This document shows, piece by piece, positions 41,760 to 54,100 of a DNA stretch of 64,000 nucleotides; the first letter of the stretch is position 1; each line of letters begins with the position of its first letter. The notes under the pieces were generated by a model that was not told the origin of the DNA, made no database searches, and saw nothing but the letters and a program-made list of their open reading frames with translations. The stretch is taken from NCBI GenBank assembly GCA_024867545.1, contig JANFNE010000080.1:1-64000 (forward strand), written 5' to 3'. The stretch is from Phytopythium helicoides. Its lineage: Eukaryota > Oomycota > Peronosporomycetes > Pythiales > Pythiaceae. Made by a program: the position numbers and the translations under genes.

Positions 41760-44700
41760 CTATGCCCAGCAGGGCTGCTTGTCAGCCAACACATACAAGA
41801 GGTCGTTTCCCGTGACTCGCTCGGTTGATCGCGGGTTCACTGATACATATCCGAACGGAACGCTGCGCTCACTCTCGTCGACTTGAATTCGCGCTCGTGG
41901 AGCAGGGCCTGGCACGGCGGCAAAGCCCGACAGCAGAGGGTCCGGACGGCAGCGATACAAGCCGAGCACGAGGATGCCGTCGGATGAAAGCAAGTAGTGG
42001 AATACGAACGCAAAAGGCTTGCCGATAAAGTCCAGCGGCACTTCCACGGCAAAGAGCGAGCATCTCTGAAGCTGGTGCTGCTGGTACCCAACTGGAGTTG
42101 TAGTCGGCGATTGCCCCACACTGCGTGTTTCGCTGCCGTTGTCGTCAATTTCGTCTTCGTTGTCGTCTTCGACCTCTGCGCTGCGCTCGTCCTCCTTCCA
42201 CGACGCAAAGATGAACGCTCGCAGAATGCTCGTGATGCGCGGGTTGAAAAATTGGTTGATCAGCAAGCTGTCGCACAAAGAGCTGCTGTATGTGAGACCT
42301 GCAGCGAAGGAAGGTGACAAATAGAAATCGCGAGCGAGTATTGTCGAAGATGCGAACGCCAGTGACTCCTCGGATTCGCTCGGCGGGAACCACTGACTCG
42401 CAGCCAAGTTCTGCGAGATGAAGTGCACGTTAACGCGGTTGACAAGCTCCGTGACGATACGCGGCGCCCCTGTTGGGCCAACGAAGGATGTAATCGTTTT
42501 GTGAAGAGCGATGCAAGACTGCACAAATGTGGGGATGAAAGTTAGACACATTGTCACACACATCAACCAATCTAGACTCATAAAGGTACTCACCGCATCT
42601 TCAAGCAGCTCTGATGCAGCACCAGCCTCAGCTGCGACCTCTCCTTCGCCTCCCATGATGACAATGCGGAACGCGCGGTCCACCCCAGCGCGTCGCAAAG
42701 CCGAACGCTGAAATGGGTCACCCTCGATGAAATAAACATCTCTGAAACGTCGGAAGCCGGCAAATTCCTCCTCATCCGGTAGTGTTCGAGTGAGCACAAC
42801 GATTGGTCGATGAACTCGAAGCGTGGTGACTCGCAGTGGACCAACGAGGTATTCGAGATTGTTTGGAAACGTGCTTGACGACAGCACACACACGACGATC
42901 GGAGCAGCGTGCGAGTTGGAAGATCGAATCTCGCGCACATTCGAAATGGTTGCACTTTCAACCGTTCGGTGGCGGTGGTGGTGGTGGCGATGTTGATGCT
43001 CGTGAAGTGGCGACAGGTGACTGCTTTGAGTGCGACTGTCATCTTCATCGTCCGTTTCGGGGTGAGGGTGACTGTGGCTACTATCGGTAGAGTCTGGAGA
43101 ACCGGGATATTGGCCCTGAAGACGCATTTGCCAATTGACAAAGCGGGAGCGACGTCGTCCGGGCTTTGGGGGCTGAATCGCAACACGAACTGCGGTTGGC
43201 TGAACCACAACTTGGGTTGTCTCTTCGTTGTGTTTACTATCGCGAACAACAGTTGGTTGCACCACAACTTGAGTTGTCTCTTCATAGGGCTTATCGCTCG
43301 CAGGAAGTACCGACACTGACACCAGCGGCAAAGATGACGACGAGCCAGTTGATAAATGCCGCTGATGTGATCCAGAAGACCACTCTGGTGCCATGTCGTG
43401 GCCAGCTTGCAATTTTGTGACAGCGTCAGCTCCACGTCGGTCTTGAGCAATCACAAAAACAGTCTCTCCACCCTGACAAACAAACGAGTCGCCGGGATTT
43501 AGAAGGATCCGAGCGCTCTGCTTGTCGTCTGCATCTGAGGGGAGAACAACCGCAAACACGATCACGCTGCCGCAATGAGCGTAAGCGAGCGAGGCAACTT
43601 CTGCGAATGATCGACCTTTGACAACCTCCGCAGGAGGAAGCTGCACAGAGTATACTTCATGAGAGGATCCGCGACGGTAGCGTGCCTCCCAAGTCGCGGT
43701 TCCGTCATCCATTGCTTCAGCATCTTCGTCGTCGTAGCTTGATGTGGCAGTGAGACTGTAAATGAAGGTAGAAAAGCCAGGGCAGACGCAGTTTTGGGCC
43801 AAAAGTGAATGGATCACCTCTGAGAAGCACAGTGCGTTCTCTCGAACCCCTCGCAAGTCGCGCAGAAGTCGCCGGTGTTGTGACAGATGAAGTTGGGCAA
43901 AAATACGAGGGGCTGTGACCGAGCAAAGCGATGGTACTTTGTCGACTTCTACCCCAAGAGGCATTGTTCGGTGGGCAGCTAGCACTCGCAACAATGTGCG
44001 GTGGTCGCTTTTAGCATGATCTTCTTCTGAAGGCAGCCGACGTGCAAGCACAAATACAGCGTCCGCGCTGGAGACAGCAGCCCGACGAGAATCGTCTGCG
44101 TCCAGCATTGACCCAAGTACGATGCGAACGCGCTTATCAAAGAATGGGTCCATCAGCAACGCACGCATACTCGGAGCAGGTTCTTCCTCACTCAGAACGA
44201 CGACAGTGATATCAGCCTGGTCGTGGTCGTCGTGAAAGACTTCTCGGAAGAACAAATCGATACGCGAGGGTGTCAGATCGCCGCAGAGAACAACGTGCCG
44301 ACTACGACGTGTCGGTTTGAAGACTGTGTGCTCGTATGGAGAAAAGTTGGAGCCCATATCGAGCACACGCATGACTTGGTACGGCACGATGAGAATGAGC
44401 AGGATCACAAGGACGCCAACAGCGCATTTCGCCAGCGTGTTGTCCGCTGGCGGCGTCTGGATGGTCACGAACACGAGTACCGAGTTGAAAAAGGCGTTGA
44501 AGAACGTCCATTCGCCGTACTCGGGTGAGCTCAGTGACCCGTCCGATGTTTCAGCAATCTGAATTACACCAGCGGCGCCAGCAATGATGAAAATGAGCTG
44601 CAGGTAGCATAGTAGCGCGAGTTGCCGGACGGGCGACAATCGTGGCTGGCAGCGAGAGAGCACAGCCTTCAAGTCCACGTAGCATTTGATGAACCGAAGG

Positions 44701-45608
44701 GGGTATACGAACCGCCAGTTGCTGGAGCCGTACCACAGCGTGCTGTTCATGGGAGGAGATCATGTTAGAAAGTTTGCAGCACGCAGACATTGAGTGAGCA
44801 ACACTCAACTGATACTCCAAGAAGAAGGACGTCGGGAGCACGGGTAAGATGGACCCGAGCGCCGCCAGTCCAGGTAGTGACAGCACAAAGTCGACGCGAT
44901 GGTCGGAGAGATAGAGTCCGCGGAACGCAAAGTCGATCGAGAAGAAGACCGCGCACACGATCTCGACCACCCAGAGCCAGATCGGGAGCTGCAGCGCGTT
45001 GGTCATTCATGTTAGTTGACACAAAAAAACTGCCGGTAAGCTGCCACTACCCACCACGTTGCGCGGAATGTACGTGTTGGTAATGTAAGCGGCAGCGAAC
45101 ACGATCGAGACGCCGGCCATGACGACGTCCACTAAAGCCCCGAACGCGCTGTGGTCCAGGTAGCTGCTCACCCAGCACCACGTCACCACAAGCACCTTGA
45201 ATATCCACAATCCGAGAGTCGCGTACCGGCTAATGCGGTCGCGATGGAAGCGCTTGCCGCTGTCGGTCAGGAACCTCACGTTGGTCATGAGCGACGCGCT
45301 CTCGGGCTCTACTCGCATCCTATAGCGTCAGTTGGGTGCAGCAACCCTTCAAAGCTGGCAGCAGTCAGGATCTATACCTGCCAAGTCGCCGATCGGGTGG
45401 TACTCGTGGCGGGGCGAGCGCTGGTGCGGCGACATGAGCCGCTTGAGCTGCTTGACCTGCGCGCACTCGTCAGCCCAGCCGTCCGTCCACCTCCTGGCCC
45501 AAATTGTCCACATATAAAGCTGCGGATCCAGTCGAACGCACGCACCGGCGAGATGCTGCCGTAGCCTCCGCGCGCGTCGCCGGCCGCCGTGAGCTGCTGG
45601 TGCTCCAT
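41760..45608 (-). CDS. Slo/BK-like RCK-domain cation channel with non-canonical selectivity filter
   Basis: Exons 45608-45546, 45456-45378, 45311-45055, 44988-44810, 44742-42594 and 42518-41760 give 1161 residues, all in phase. The N-terminal third has membrane segments S1-S6 (e.g. LWIFKVLVVTWCW, VEIVCAVFFSIDF, LQLIFIIAGAAGVIQ, then the pore and S6). RCK1 follows at once (RRSRHVVLCGDL...VLGSMLDADD...SADAVFVLARR, then ENALCFSEVIHSLLAQ), and RCK2 later (PIVVCVLS...RVHRPIVVLTR...FIEGDPFQRSAL). This whole order, including the LLNPGD block, is that of Slo/BK potassium channels. The pore loop reads TIQTPPAD (residues 286-293) where K+ channels have T-V-G-Y-G-D, and the region of the calcium bowl reads SESEES rather than an Asp run. 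Ion selectivity and ligand are therefore open. Intron 5 (42593-42519) is 75 nt without a stop, so it can be mistaken for coding sequence. Confidence 0.85.
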
Positions 45609-45749
45609 ATTCCGCCGAGAAAGTCCAATTGAGCTAAAAGCGTGCGAAACGACGCGATCTTCCCGCTTGGGTTGGGGACGCGTCCCTAATTATAGAGCGA
45701 TTTTGTTCCGAACCGTCCCGAAAAAAGATGCGAAGCGACACTTCCAGGA

Positions 45750-45765
45750 GCTCATTTGGCGATCC
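45750..45765 (+). promoter_or_regulatory. Oomycete-type initiator upstream of TMEM230
   Basis: GCTCATTTGGCGATCC keeps the GCTCATT core of the oomycete initiator, 39 bp before the TMEM230 ATG. It lies within the 180-bp divergent spacer shared with the Slo-like channel gene. Confidence 0.5.
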
Positions 45766-45788
45766 AACAATTGAGACCCAGCGCTACG

Positions 45789-46289
45789 ATGGCCAAGGAC
45801 GTGCGCGGCGGCGAGCTGCGGCGCCAGGAGAAGGTCGGGGACCCGCAGTTCGCGGACGTGAGCCGGGCGAGCCCCTCTCGCCTCTCAGGACCGGTGTGCG
45901 CGCGCTCGTACGAGCTCTGTGGGCCTCGGGAGCTTCGCTAACGTGTGCGCAACGCTGTGAGGACCAGGAGTACGACTTTAGGCGCAAGAAGTTCCCCATC
46001 CGCACGGGCATTGCGGCTGTGAGCCTCTTCACGCTCGGCTCGGTGCTTATCTGGGTCAGCACGCGCTTCGGGCTGGACGGCGAGCACCGCGGGCTCTCGT
46101 TCCTCATCCTCGGACTCATCGGTGCGTCTGTGGAGAGCTGCGTTTGATGCTGCCTGAGGCTCATGGATGGATGTGATGTGTGTGCGCGCAGCGTTTATCC
46201 CCGGCAGCTACGCGACCTGTCAGCTCTACGGCAGCTGGAAGGGCTGGAAGGGCTACGACTACAGCCAGATCCCGTCCTACGACGACTGA
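45789..46289 (+). CDS. TMEM230: TMEM230 (DUF872) membrane protein
   Basis: Exons 45789-45857, 45962-46121 and 46192-46289 join in frame to 108 residues (human 120). Two membrane helices are separated by a short loop: one in GIAAVSLFTLGSVLIWVS, one in LSFLILGLIAFIPGSY. The family ending is kept: YGSWKGWKGYDYSQIPSYDD, matching the YRGYSYDDIPDFDD-type tail. TMEM230 proteins sit in endosomes, Golgi-derived and secretory vesicles and affect their traffic. The first intron is 104 nt, longer than most here. Confidence 0.9.
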
Positions 46290-46413
46290 GGTGCGTGCCA
46301 CGCTCCAGCGCCACGCCGCGAAGTGTCTACATCATGCATGCCGCCACTCTCTTCGAGAATCAAATAAACACCAATGTTGACGACTCTTAGCAGCCGCATG
46401 GCGCGAAGTCAAT

Positions 46414-47882
46414 CTATAGGTCGGCGAAGAAGGTCTCGTTGGCGGTTGGCAGTGCGCGGCGACCGCCAGCCGCGGCTCCCTCGTCGTCGCTGCTGTCCTC
46501 CATGTCCTCGTCACTTGCGGCGCCAGGAGCCGGTGCCTTCTCCTCGTCCTCGTCGCCCTCCTCGTCCTCATCATACAGGTATCCAACGTCCCAGAAGTGC
46601 ACCTTGTTCGTGTGCGAGACGCTGCCAATGATCTTCTTGTCGTGAGAGAACTTGAGAACTTCGACTGGAAAATCCTCGTGGTCGCCGATGAGTCCCAGCA
46701 GCTTGTTTGGGTGGATCTGCACGACACTGCAGGAGCAATATCTCGTCAGTCTACCGTGGACAAAGGTACAACTTGATCGTGATACAATCGTACCGGACGA
46801 TGCCGTCGCTCGAGCCCGTGAGGATCGTGTCCTCGTCCACCTTGAGCAGCGTCTCGACCGACTCGGGGTGGCCCGGAAACCGGTCCGACATGTCGCCCCA
46901 CGTGCCCCAGCTAAAGATGACGAGCACGCCGTCCTGCGAGCCGCACACAATCTTCTTGCCGTTCTTGATGACCTGAACCGACAGCAGCTCGTCGTCCAGC
47001 TCGTCACTCTTGCCAGCAAGCACGTTCTTGCGCAGGTCGTACACCGACAGTCGACCATCACCGCTGCAATTGCGTCGCATCGAAAGATTAGCATTCTGTC
47101 GGTTGATACAGCGCTGACGAGCTATAGCTACCTCGTGGCAAGCAGGTGGTCACCCGCGGGGTTTGTTGCAAAACCCGAGATAAAGTCCTGCAGTAGCGAT
47201 GTCAGCAACAAGACGCATTGCAGGTAAACGAAGAGCAATGGCGCACCGTGTGCTCCTTGAACTCGGCCAGACACCGGTGCTGCCGCGTATCCCAAATCTG
47301 TTCGAGGTGCACAATGTGAGCGTTCATGCGGTAGTGATCAGCACGTAAATCCCCGCCTGTCAAGCCGCACCTTGACGCAGCCCTGGTCGTCTCCGCTGGC
47401 GAACACGTCGGCCGACAGCTCGTGCAGCCTGTTCACTGGGTGGCTATAGCACACGACGCCGTCCGTTAGCCTCTGCTGCCTGCAATTCCACCGCTCGTCG
47501 CTCGTACTCGTGCGCGCGCAGCTCGGCCCACGTGACGTTGCCGACCGTGTCGAACGCGCGGATGGAGCGGTCGGCCGCCGCCGTGTACAGCGCTGTCGCG
47601 AGTCAGCGCTCCATGTCAGCACTCAACCAGCCACGAAAAAACCGTCGAAACGAGCAGCTCACTCTGTCCGTCGGGCGCGAAGAGCAGCGCGCGCACGGCG
47701 TCGGTCTGCGGGCGCAGCTCGAGCACCTTGTGGTTGGCGTCCTCCGCGTACTTGTAGACCTGCACGACGCCCGAGATGGTGCCGAGCGCCACCATGTCGA
47801 GCGACGGGTGGAAGTCGATGTCGAACACTTCGCTGGCGCAGTGGATGTCGTCAGGCGCGTGGTCGTCGAGCGCGGACGCCAT
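46414..47882 (-). CDS. WDR55: WD-repeat protein 55 homologue
   Basis: Seven exons (47882-47663, 47592-47508, 47443-47371, 47297-47247, 47187-47132, 47063-46794, 46726-46414) join in phase to 355 residues. It is a seven-bladed WD propeller: FDIDFHPSLDMVALGTISG, RALLFAPDGQ, ADRSIRAFD, VNRLHELSADVFASGDDQG, IWDTRQHRC, GDGRLSVYDLRK, CGSQDGVLVIFSWG, TGSSDGIVR and NKVHFWDVGYL, with an acidic tail ending TFFADL. Length, order and the short acidic tail fit WDR55 (Jip5 in yeast), a nucleolar factor for ribosome biogenesis. The gene is convergent with TMEM230; the stops are about 125 bp apart. The start is the first ATG of the frame. Confidence 0.88.
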
Positions 47883-48139
47883 GGCGAGCGGCGGGTGCAG
47901 CGCTTGGGTGGAGGTGATGACCACCAAGGACTGGGCCAGATGAGCTGCTCGGTTTCGGCCAATCGAGCGCGGAAGCTGTTTACAGCCAATCAGAGTTGAT
48001 GAAGTGGGATTTTAGGGAGGTGTTTCGACCAATAAAATTGCATTGTTAGGGTTTGCTAGGATTGCACCTAGTTGCAAAACTCCACATTCACGGCACCGTC
48101 GTATCATTGCATCGCGATATACAAGGTCTACAATTTTGC

Positions 48140-51100
48140 CTAACTTGTCAGCAGTTCCCAACACTTCTCTCTCCAATCTAGTTTGTCCGCCGCCCACTTC
48201 TGCGCCTCAACCACCTTATCCAGATTGCGATGAAAAGAGTATCCCCGCAGCGCTGCCTCCGTGAATGCGAACACGGTGCCTTTCTCCTCCTGAAGCTCCA
48301 GCGTACGCTTTCGAACTCGTTCGATAAGAGGCCCAAGATACTCGGTATCAGATGTCCGATCTGTCAGTCGCTCCCACAGCAACGCGTAAATCTGGCACAG
48401 GATCTTCCCATTGCGTGATGTTGCGCTCTCATAAAATTGGCGGCACATGTCCTTCATTTCAGCGATCACCTTTGACAGGCCCTTCGTTTCCGTGATATCC
48501 TTTGACGGTTCCGGCTCAACCTCTTCACCACCGCAAGCCACATTGCCTCGTGCAAGAATCGCAAGCTCGTCCACCACAGTGCTGATTTTGATTCGTTCGT
48601 CTGGGTCGTGCGCGCACATTCGTTCCACTAACTGCCATTGCGCATCCGTACACAACCGAGGACGTGAGGGCAACTCACGGCGACTGACTACATAGGTCTT
48701 GACAAGATCGTTATCAAAATTCCACCATGGATATGGTGGACGATCATCGTCCTCGACCTTCTCCACCACTCGAAGTGCCTCCACGATGCACATACCCAAA
48801 GAATACACATCTGACGCCACCGATAGCTTCGAGGCACCACTCTCGATGCACTCAGGCGCCACCCACTGCCACGCACCACTTACCTTTGCTCCACTTCCTT
48901 CCTCAAACGAACTCAGACCAAAATCCGTCACTTTGGCCTTCTCGTCGTTACCAATTATGATGTTATTGCATTTGAGGTCTCCATGGATAATACGTGGTTC
49001 ACGTGAATGCAGGTACTGCACACCAAGTGCTGCTTCAAAGAGCTTCGTCCATATCTCTTCAGGATGCTTCCGCAGGTATTTGTCAAGTGACCCGCCGCTA
49101 GCATACTCACATGCAAAGAACGGCGTTCCAACATGGCATGCTCCAAACAAACGAATCACGTGTGGGTGGCTCAGTTCAAACCAGACGTTCACTTCTTGCT
49201 CGAACAACTTACGGCGCTCTTCCCTCTTTTTTTGCAACTCGGCATTGTCAGTGGTTGCCTTCACTTCAGTCTTTGGCTCAGACTGTGACACACTTTGCGA
49301 CCAAGTCGATGCGAAAGAGTCGCTCTTACTTGCTTCAAGCTTCCTCACCTCCTTCACAACCACCTCCGAATCCAGCCATTTTGCTTGATACACATCGCCA
49401 AACCCGCCTGAAGCAAGCTGCTCCAACTTGTTGATCACAAGCTCGTGCCACGGCAGATACCATGCAGGAACAGTCGTCACAACGCTCTTCCACTTGCCTT
49501 GACAACAATCATCGTACGCCTTCTTTATCACTTCGAGCTGACGCTCAGTGTACTTCGACGCATGAGTATCCAATTCCAACTTCAGCAATGTCATCAACGT
49601 GGTCCGCTCCTCTTCGTCATCCAACTCGCTCAGAACTGCCACCGTCTGTGATACATCCGACACGAACAACTCGAGCTGATTCTTGCGCTGCATATCCCAG
49701 TGGTGCTCTCGTTCCTCGTCAACAACTCGAGAGGCATCAAGTTGCATCCACAGTTCGTCAATGCGACGTTTAAATACAGTCAAGTTGCTGCCAGCCGCTC
49801 TGGTCGAGGACAACGCGACCACGCGGTTCACAAGTGATCCTGACTGGAGAACACCGTCCAAGTCGACGAGGAGCAAGCGATATGCTTCGAGTAGCTTCAA
49901 TGACCGGGTTTCTTGTGCGAGTTGCTTATGAACCTCTTCGATTTCATGTAGCACGAACTCGTACTGGGAATGCTGCAACGATATTTGATTCCGAATGGTC
50001 GCTAAAAGTTGAGTCAGTTCTCCGAGCTTGTACTCGTCCACGTTACTCTTGATATCATCATCTTGAGACAATGGCCGGAGATCACTGGCTTCCTTTGCAG
50101 CGAGTTTCTCGAGAAGTCGAACAACTGCTGCTGCTGTCACGCGTTGTTTGGGATCTTGAGCGCACATTCGGGATGTCAGGAGTTTGGTGTTTTCGTCGAG
50201 ATATGCAGGACCACGCCACGAATCGGGATTAGTCGCGGGATCCCAATTGTATTTAACATCTATGCCATTTCTTCTCCATGGAATTTCTCCAGTTACCGCC
50301 GCCACAATGCAGAGACCCAAAGAATAGATATCTCCCGCTAACGACGCTCTTCCACCCTTCATCTGCTCCGGAGCCTGCCAAAGCTCTGAGCCAAATCCCG
50401 CTCTGCTTGATACCACTTCTTCAGAACCGTCTCGAGAAAGCATGCTCAAACCAAAATCAGACAACTTCGCCACACCATCGCTTCCAACCAATACATTACT
50501 GCTTCGCAAGTTCCCATGGATGATTTCACGCTCGTGTAAATACGCGAGACCCAAAGCTGCCTCATGCAAGAACTTCCATGGTGTCCGTCTTTCCCATTTC
50601 TTCCTACACGCAGCAAGATACTCCACCAGCGACCCATTGCTTGCATGCTCAAGCACGAAGAACGAGTGACCAATATCACAAGCTCCATACAACTTGATCA
50701 CGTTTGGATGTCGCAGTTGAAGCCATGTCGTGACTTCGGCCTCAAATGTTGAAACCGAGACACCTGGGACAAACAGTTTGAGAACGACATCAGCGTCCAA
50801 CCACTTCGCGCGATACTCTCCTCCGATGGTCTTGATGTTGTTGTACTCGACCGGCTCGATATCAAATGGAGAGATCGCCCATCTTCTCGATTTTAAGAAC
50901 GACTTCAGTGATTCCACAGATGACTGCACATTCACCACGCCTTCGCTGGATGAGATGTGCCTGAGTAAGAATTCTCGAATGGCAATGTGTCCCTTCTTGG
51001 TCGCTAGGTGTAGCGCTGTTTCATTTTTCGTATTCTGGATGTCGACGTCCGCGCCTCTCTCCTTCACGAGATACCAAACCATACCCGACTTGCCACCCCC

Positions 51101-54100
51101 AGCAGCCTTGATCAGCGCAGTGTTGCCTTGATTGTCCTTGACGTTGACGTCCGCGCCTCTCTCCTCCACAAGATACCGAACCACATCCAACTTGCCACTT
51201 GTAGCAGCATTCATCAGCGCAGTGTTGCCTTGATTGTCCTTGACGTTGACGTCCGCGCCTCTCTCCTCCACAAGATACCGAACCACATCCAAAGTGCCAC
51301 TTGTAGCAGCATTCATCAGCGCAGTGTTGCCTTGATTGTCCTTGACGTTGAAGTCCACGCCTCTCTCCTCCACGAGATACCGCACCACATCCAACTCGCC
51401 ACTCCTAGCAGCCTGGATCATCGCAGTGTTACCGTCTTTGTCCTTGACGTTGACGTCCGCGCCTCTCTCCACGAGATACCGAACCACATCCCACTTGCCA
51501 ATCCTAGCAGCCTTGATCATCGCAGTGTTGCCTTGATTGTCCTTGACGTTGACATCCACGCCTCTCTCCTCCACGAGATACCGCACCACATCCAACTCGC
51601 CCCACTGAGAAGCCAACATCAGCGCAGTGTTGTCGTTCTTGTCCTTGACGTTGACGTCCACGCCTCTCTCCTCCACGAGATACCGAACCACATCCCACTT
51701 GCCACTCCTAGCAGCCTGGATCATCGCAGTGTTACCGTCTTTATCCTTGACGTTGACATCCACGCCTCTCTCCACGAGATACCGCACCACATCCAAAGTG
51801 CCACTTGCAGCAGCCCTCATCAACGCAGTGTCGCCGAACTGGTTCTTGACGTTGACGTCCGCGCCTCTCTCCTCAACGAGATACCGAACCACATCCAAAG
51901 TGCCACCCTTAACAGCCTGGATCATCGCAGTGTTACCGTCTTTGTCCTTGACGTTGACGTCCGCGCCTCTCTCCACGAGATACCGAACCACATCCCACTT
52001 GCCAATCCTAGCAGCCTTGATCATCGCAGTGTTGCCTTGATTGTCCTTGACGTTGACATCCACGCCTCTCTCCACGAGATACCGCACCACATCCAAAGTG
52101 CCACTTGCAGCAGCCCTCATCAACGCAGTGTCGCCGAACTGGTTCTTGACGTTGACGTCCGCGCCTCTCTCCTCAACGAGATACCGAACCACATCCAAAG
52201 TGCCACCCTTAACAGCCTGGATCATCGCAGTGTTACCGTCTTTGTCCTTGACGTTGACGTCCGCGCCTCTCTCCTCCACGAGATACCGAACCACATCCCA
52301 CTTGCCACTCCTAGCAGCCTGGATCATCGCAGTGTTACCGTCTTTATCCTTGACGTTGACATCCACGCCTCTCTCCACGAGATACCGCACCACATCCAAA
52401 GTGCCACTTGCAGCAGCCCTCATCAACGCAGTGTCGCCGAACTGGTTCTTGACGTTGACGTCCGCGCCTCTCTCCTCAACGAGATACCGAACCACATCCA
52501 AAGTGCCACCCTTAACAGCCTGGATCATCGCAGTGTTACCGTCTTTGTCCTTGACGTTGACGTCCGCGCCTCTCTCCACGAGATACCGAACCACATCCCA
52601 CTTGCCAATCCTAGCAGCCTTGATCATCGCAGTGTTGCCTTGATTGTCCTTGACGTTGACATCCACGCCTCTCTCCACGAGATACCGCACCACATCCAAA
52701 GTGCCACTTGCAGCAGCCCTCATCAACGCAGTGTCGCCGAACTGGTTCTTGACGTTGACGTCCGCGCCTCTCTCCTCAACGAGATACCGAACCACATCCA
52801 AAGTGCCACCCTTAACAGCCTGGATCATCGCAGTGTTACCGTCTTTGTCCTTGACGTTGACGTCCGCGCCTCTCTCCTCCACGAGATACCGCACCACATC
52901 CAAAGTGCCACCCTTAGCAGCCTTGATCAGCGCAGTGTTGTCGTTCTTGTCCTTGACGTTGACGTCCGCGCCTCTCTCCTCCACGAGATACCGCACCACA
53001 TCCAACTCGCCACTCCTAGCAGCCCTCATCAACGCAGTGTTGTCGTTCTTGTCCTTGACGTTGACGTCCGCGCCTCTCTCCTCCACGAGATACCGAACCA
53101 CATCCCACTCGCCAATCGTAGCAGCCTTGATCATCGCAGTGTTGCCTTGATTGTCCTTGACGTTGACATCCACGCCTCTCTCCTCCACGAGATACCGCAC
53201 CACATCCAACTCGCCCCACTGAGAAGCCAACATCAGCGCAGTGTTGTCGTTCTTGTCCTTGACGTTGACGTCCACGCCTCTCTCCTCCACGAGATACCGA
53301 ACCACATCCCACTTGCCAATCCTAGCAGCCTTGATCATCGCAGTGTTGCCTTGATTGTCCTTGACGTTGACATCCACGCCTCTCTCCACGAGATACCGCA
53401 CCACATCCAAAGTGCCACTTGCAGCAGCCCTCATCAACGCAGTGTCGCCGAACTGGTTCTTGACGTTGACGTCCGCGCCTCTCTCCTCAACGAGATACCG
53501 CACCACATCCAAAGTGCCACCCCTAGCAGCATCCATCAGCGCAGTGTTGTCGTTCTTGTCCTTGACGTTGACGTCCGCGCCTCTCTCCACGAGATACCGC
53601 ACCACATCCAAAGTGCCACTTGCAGCAGCCCTCATCAACGCAGTGTCGCCGAACTGGTTCTTGACGTTGACGTCCGCGCCTCTCTCCTCCACGAGATACC
53701 GCACCACATCCAAAGTGCCACTTGCAGCAGCCCTCATCAACGCAGTGTCGCCGAACTGGTTCTTGACGTTGACGTCCGCGCCTCTCTCCTCCACGAGATA
53801 CCGCACCACATCCAAAGTGCCACCCCTAGCAGCCTTGATCAGCGCAGTGTTCTCGTTCTTGTCCTTGACGTTGACGTCCGCGCCTCTCTCCACGAGATAC
53901 CGAACCACATCCCACTTGCCAATCCTAGCAGCCTTGATCATCGCAGTGTTGCCTTGATTGTCCTTGACGTTGACATCCACGCCTCTCTCCACGAGATACC
54001 GCACCACATCCAAAGTGCCACTTGCAGCAGCCCTCATCAACGCAGTGTCGCCGAACTGGTTCTTGACGTTGACGTCCGCGCCTCTCTCCTCAACGAGATA

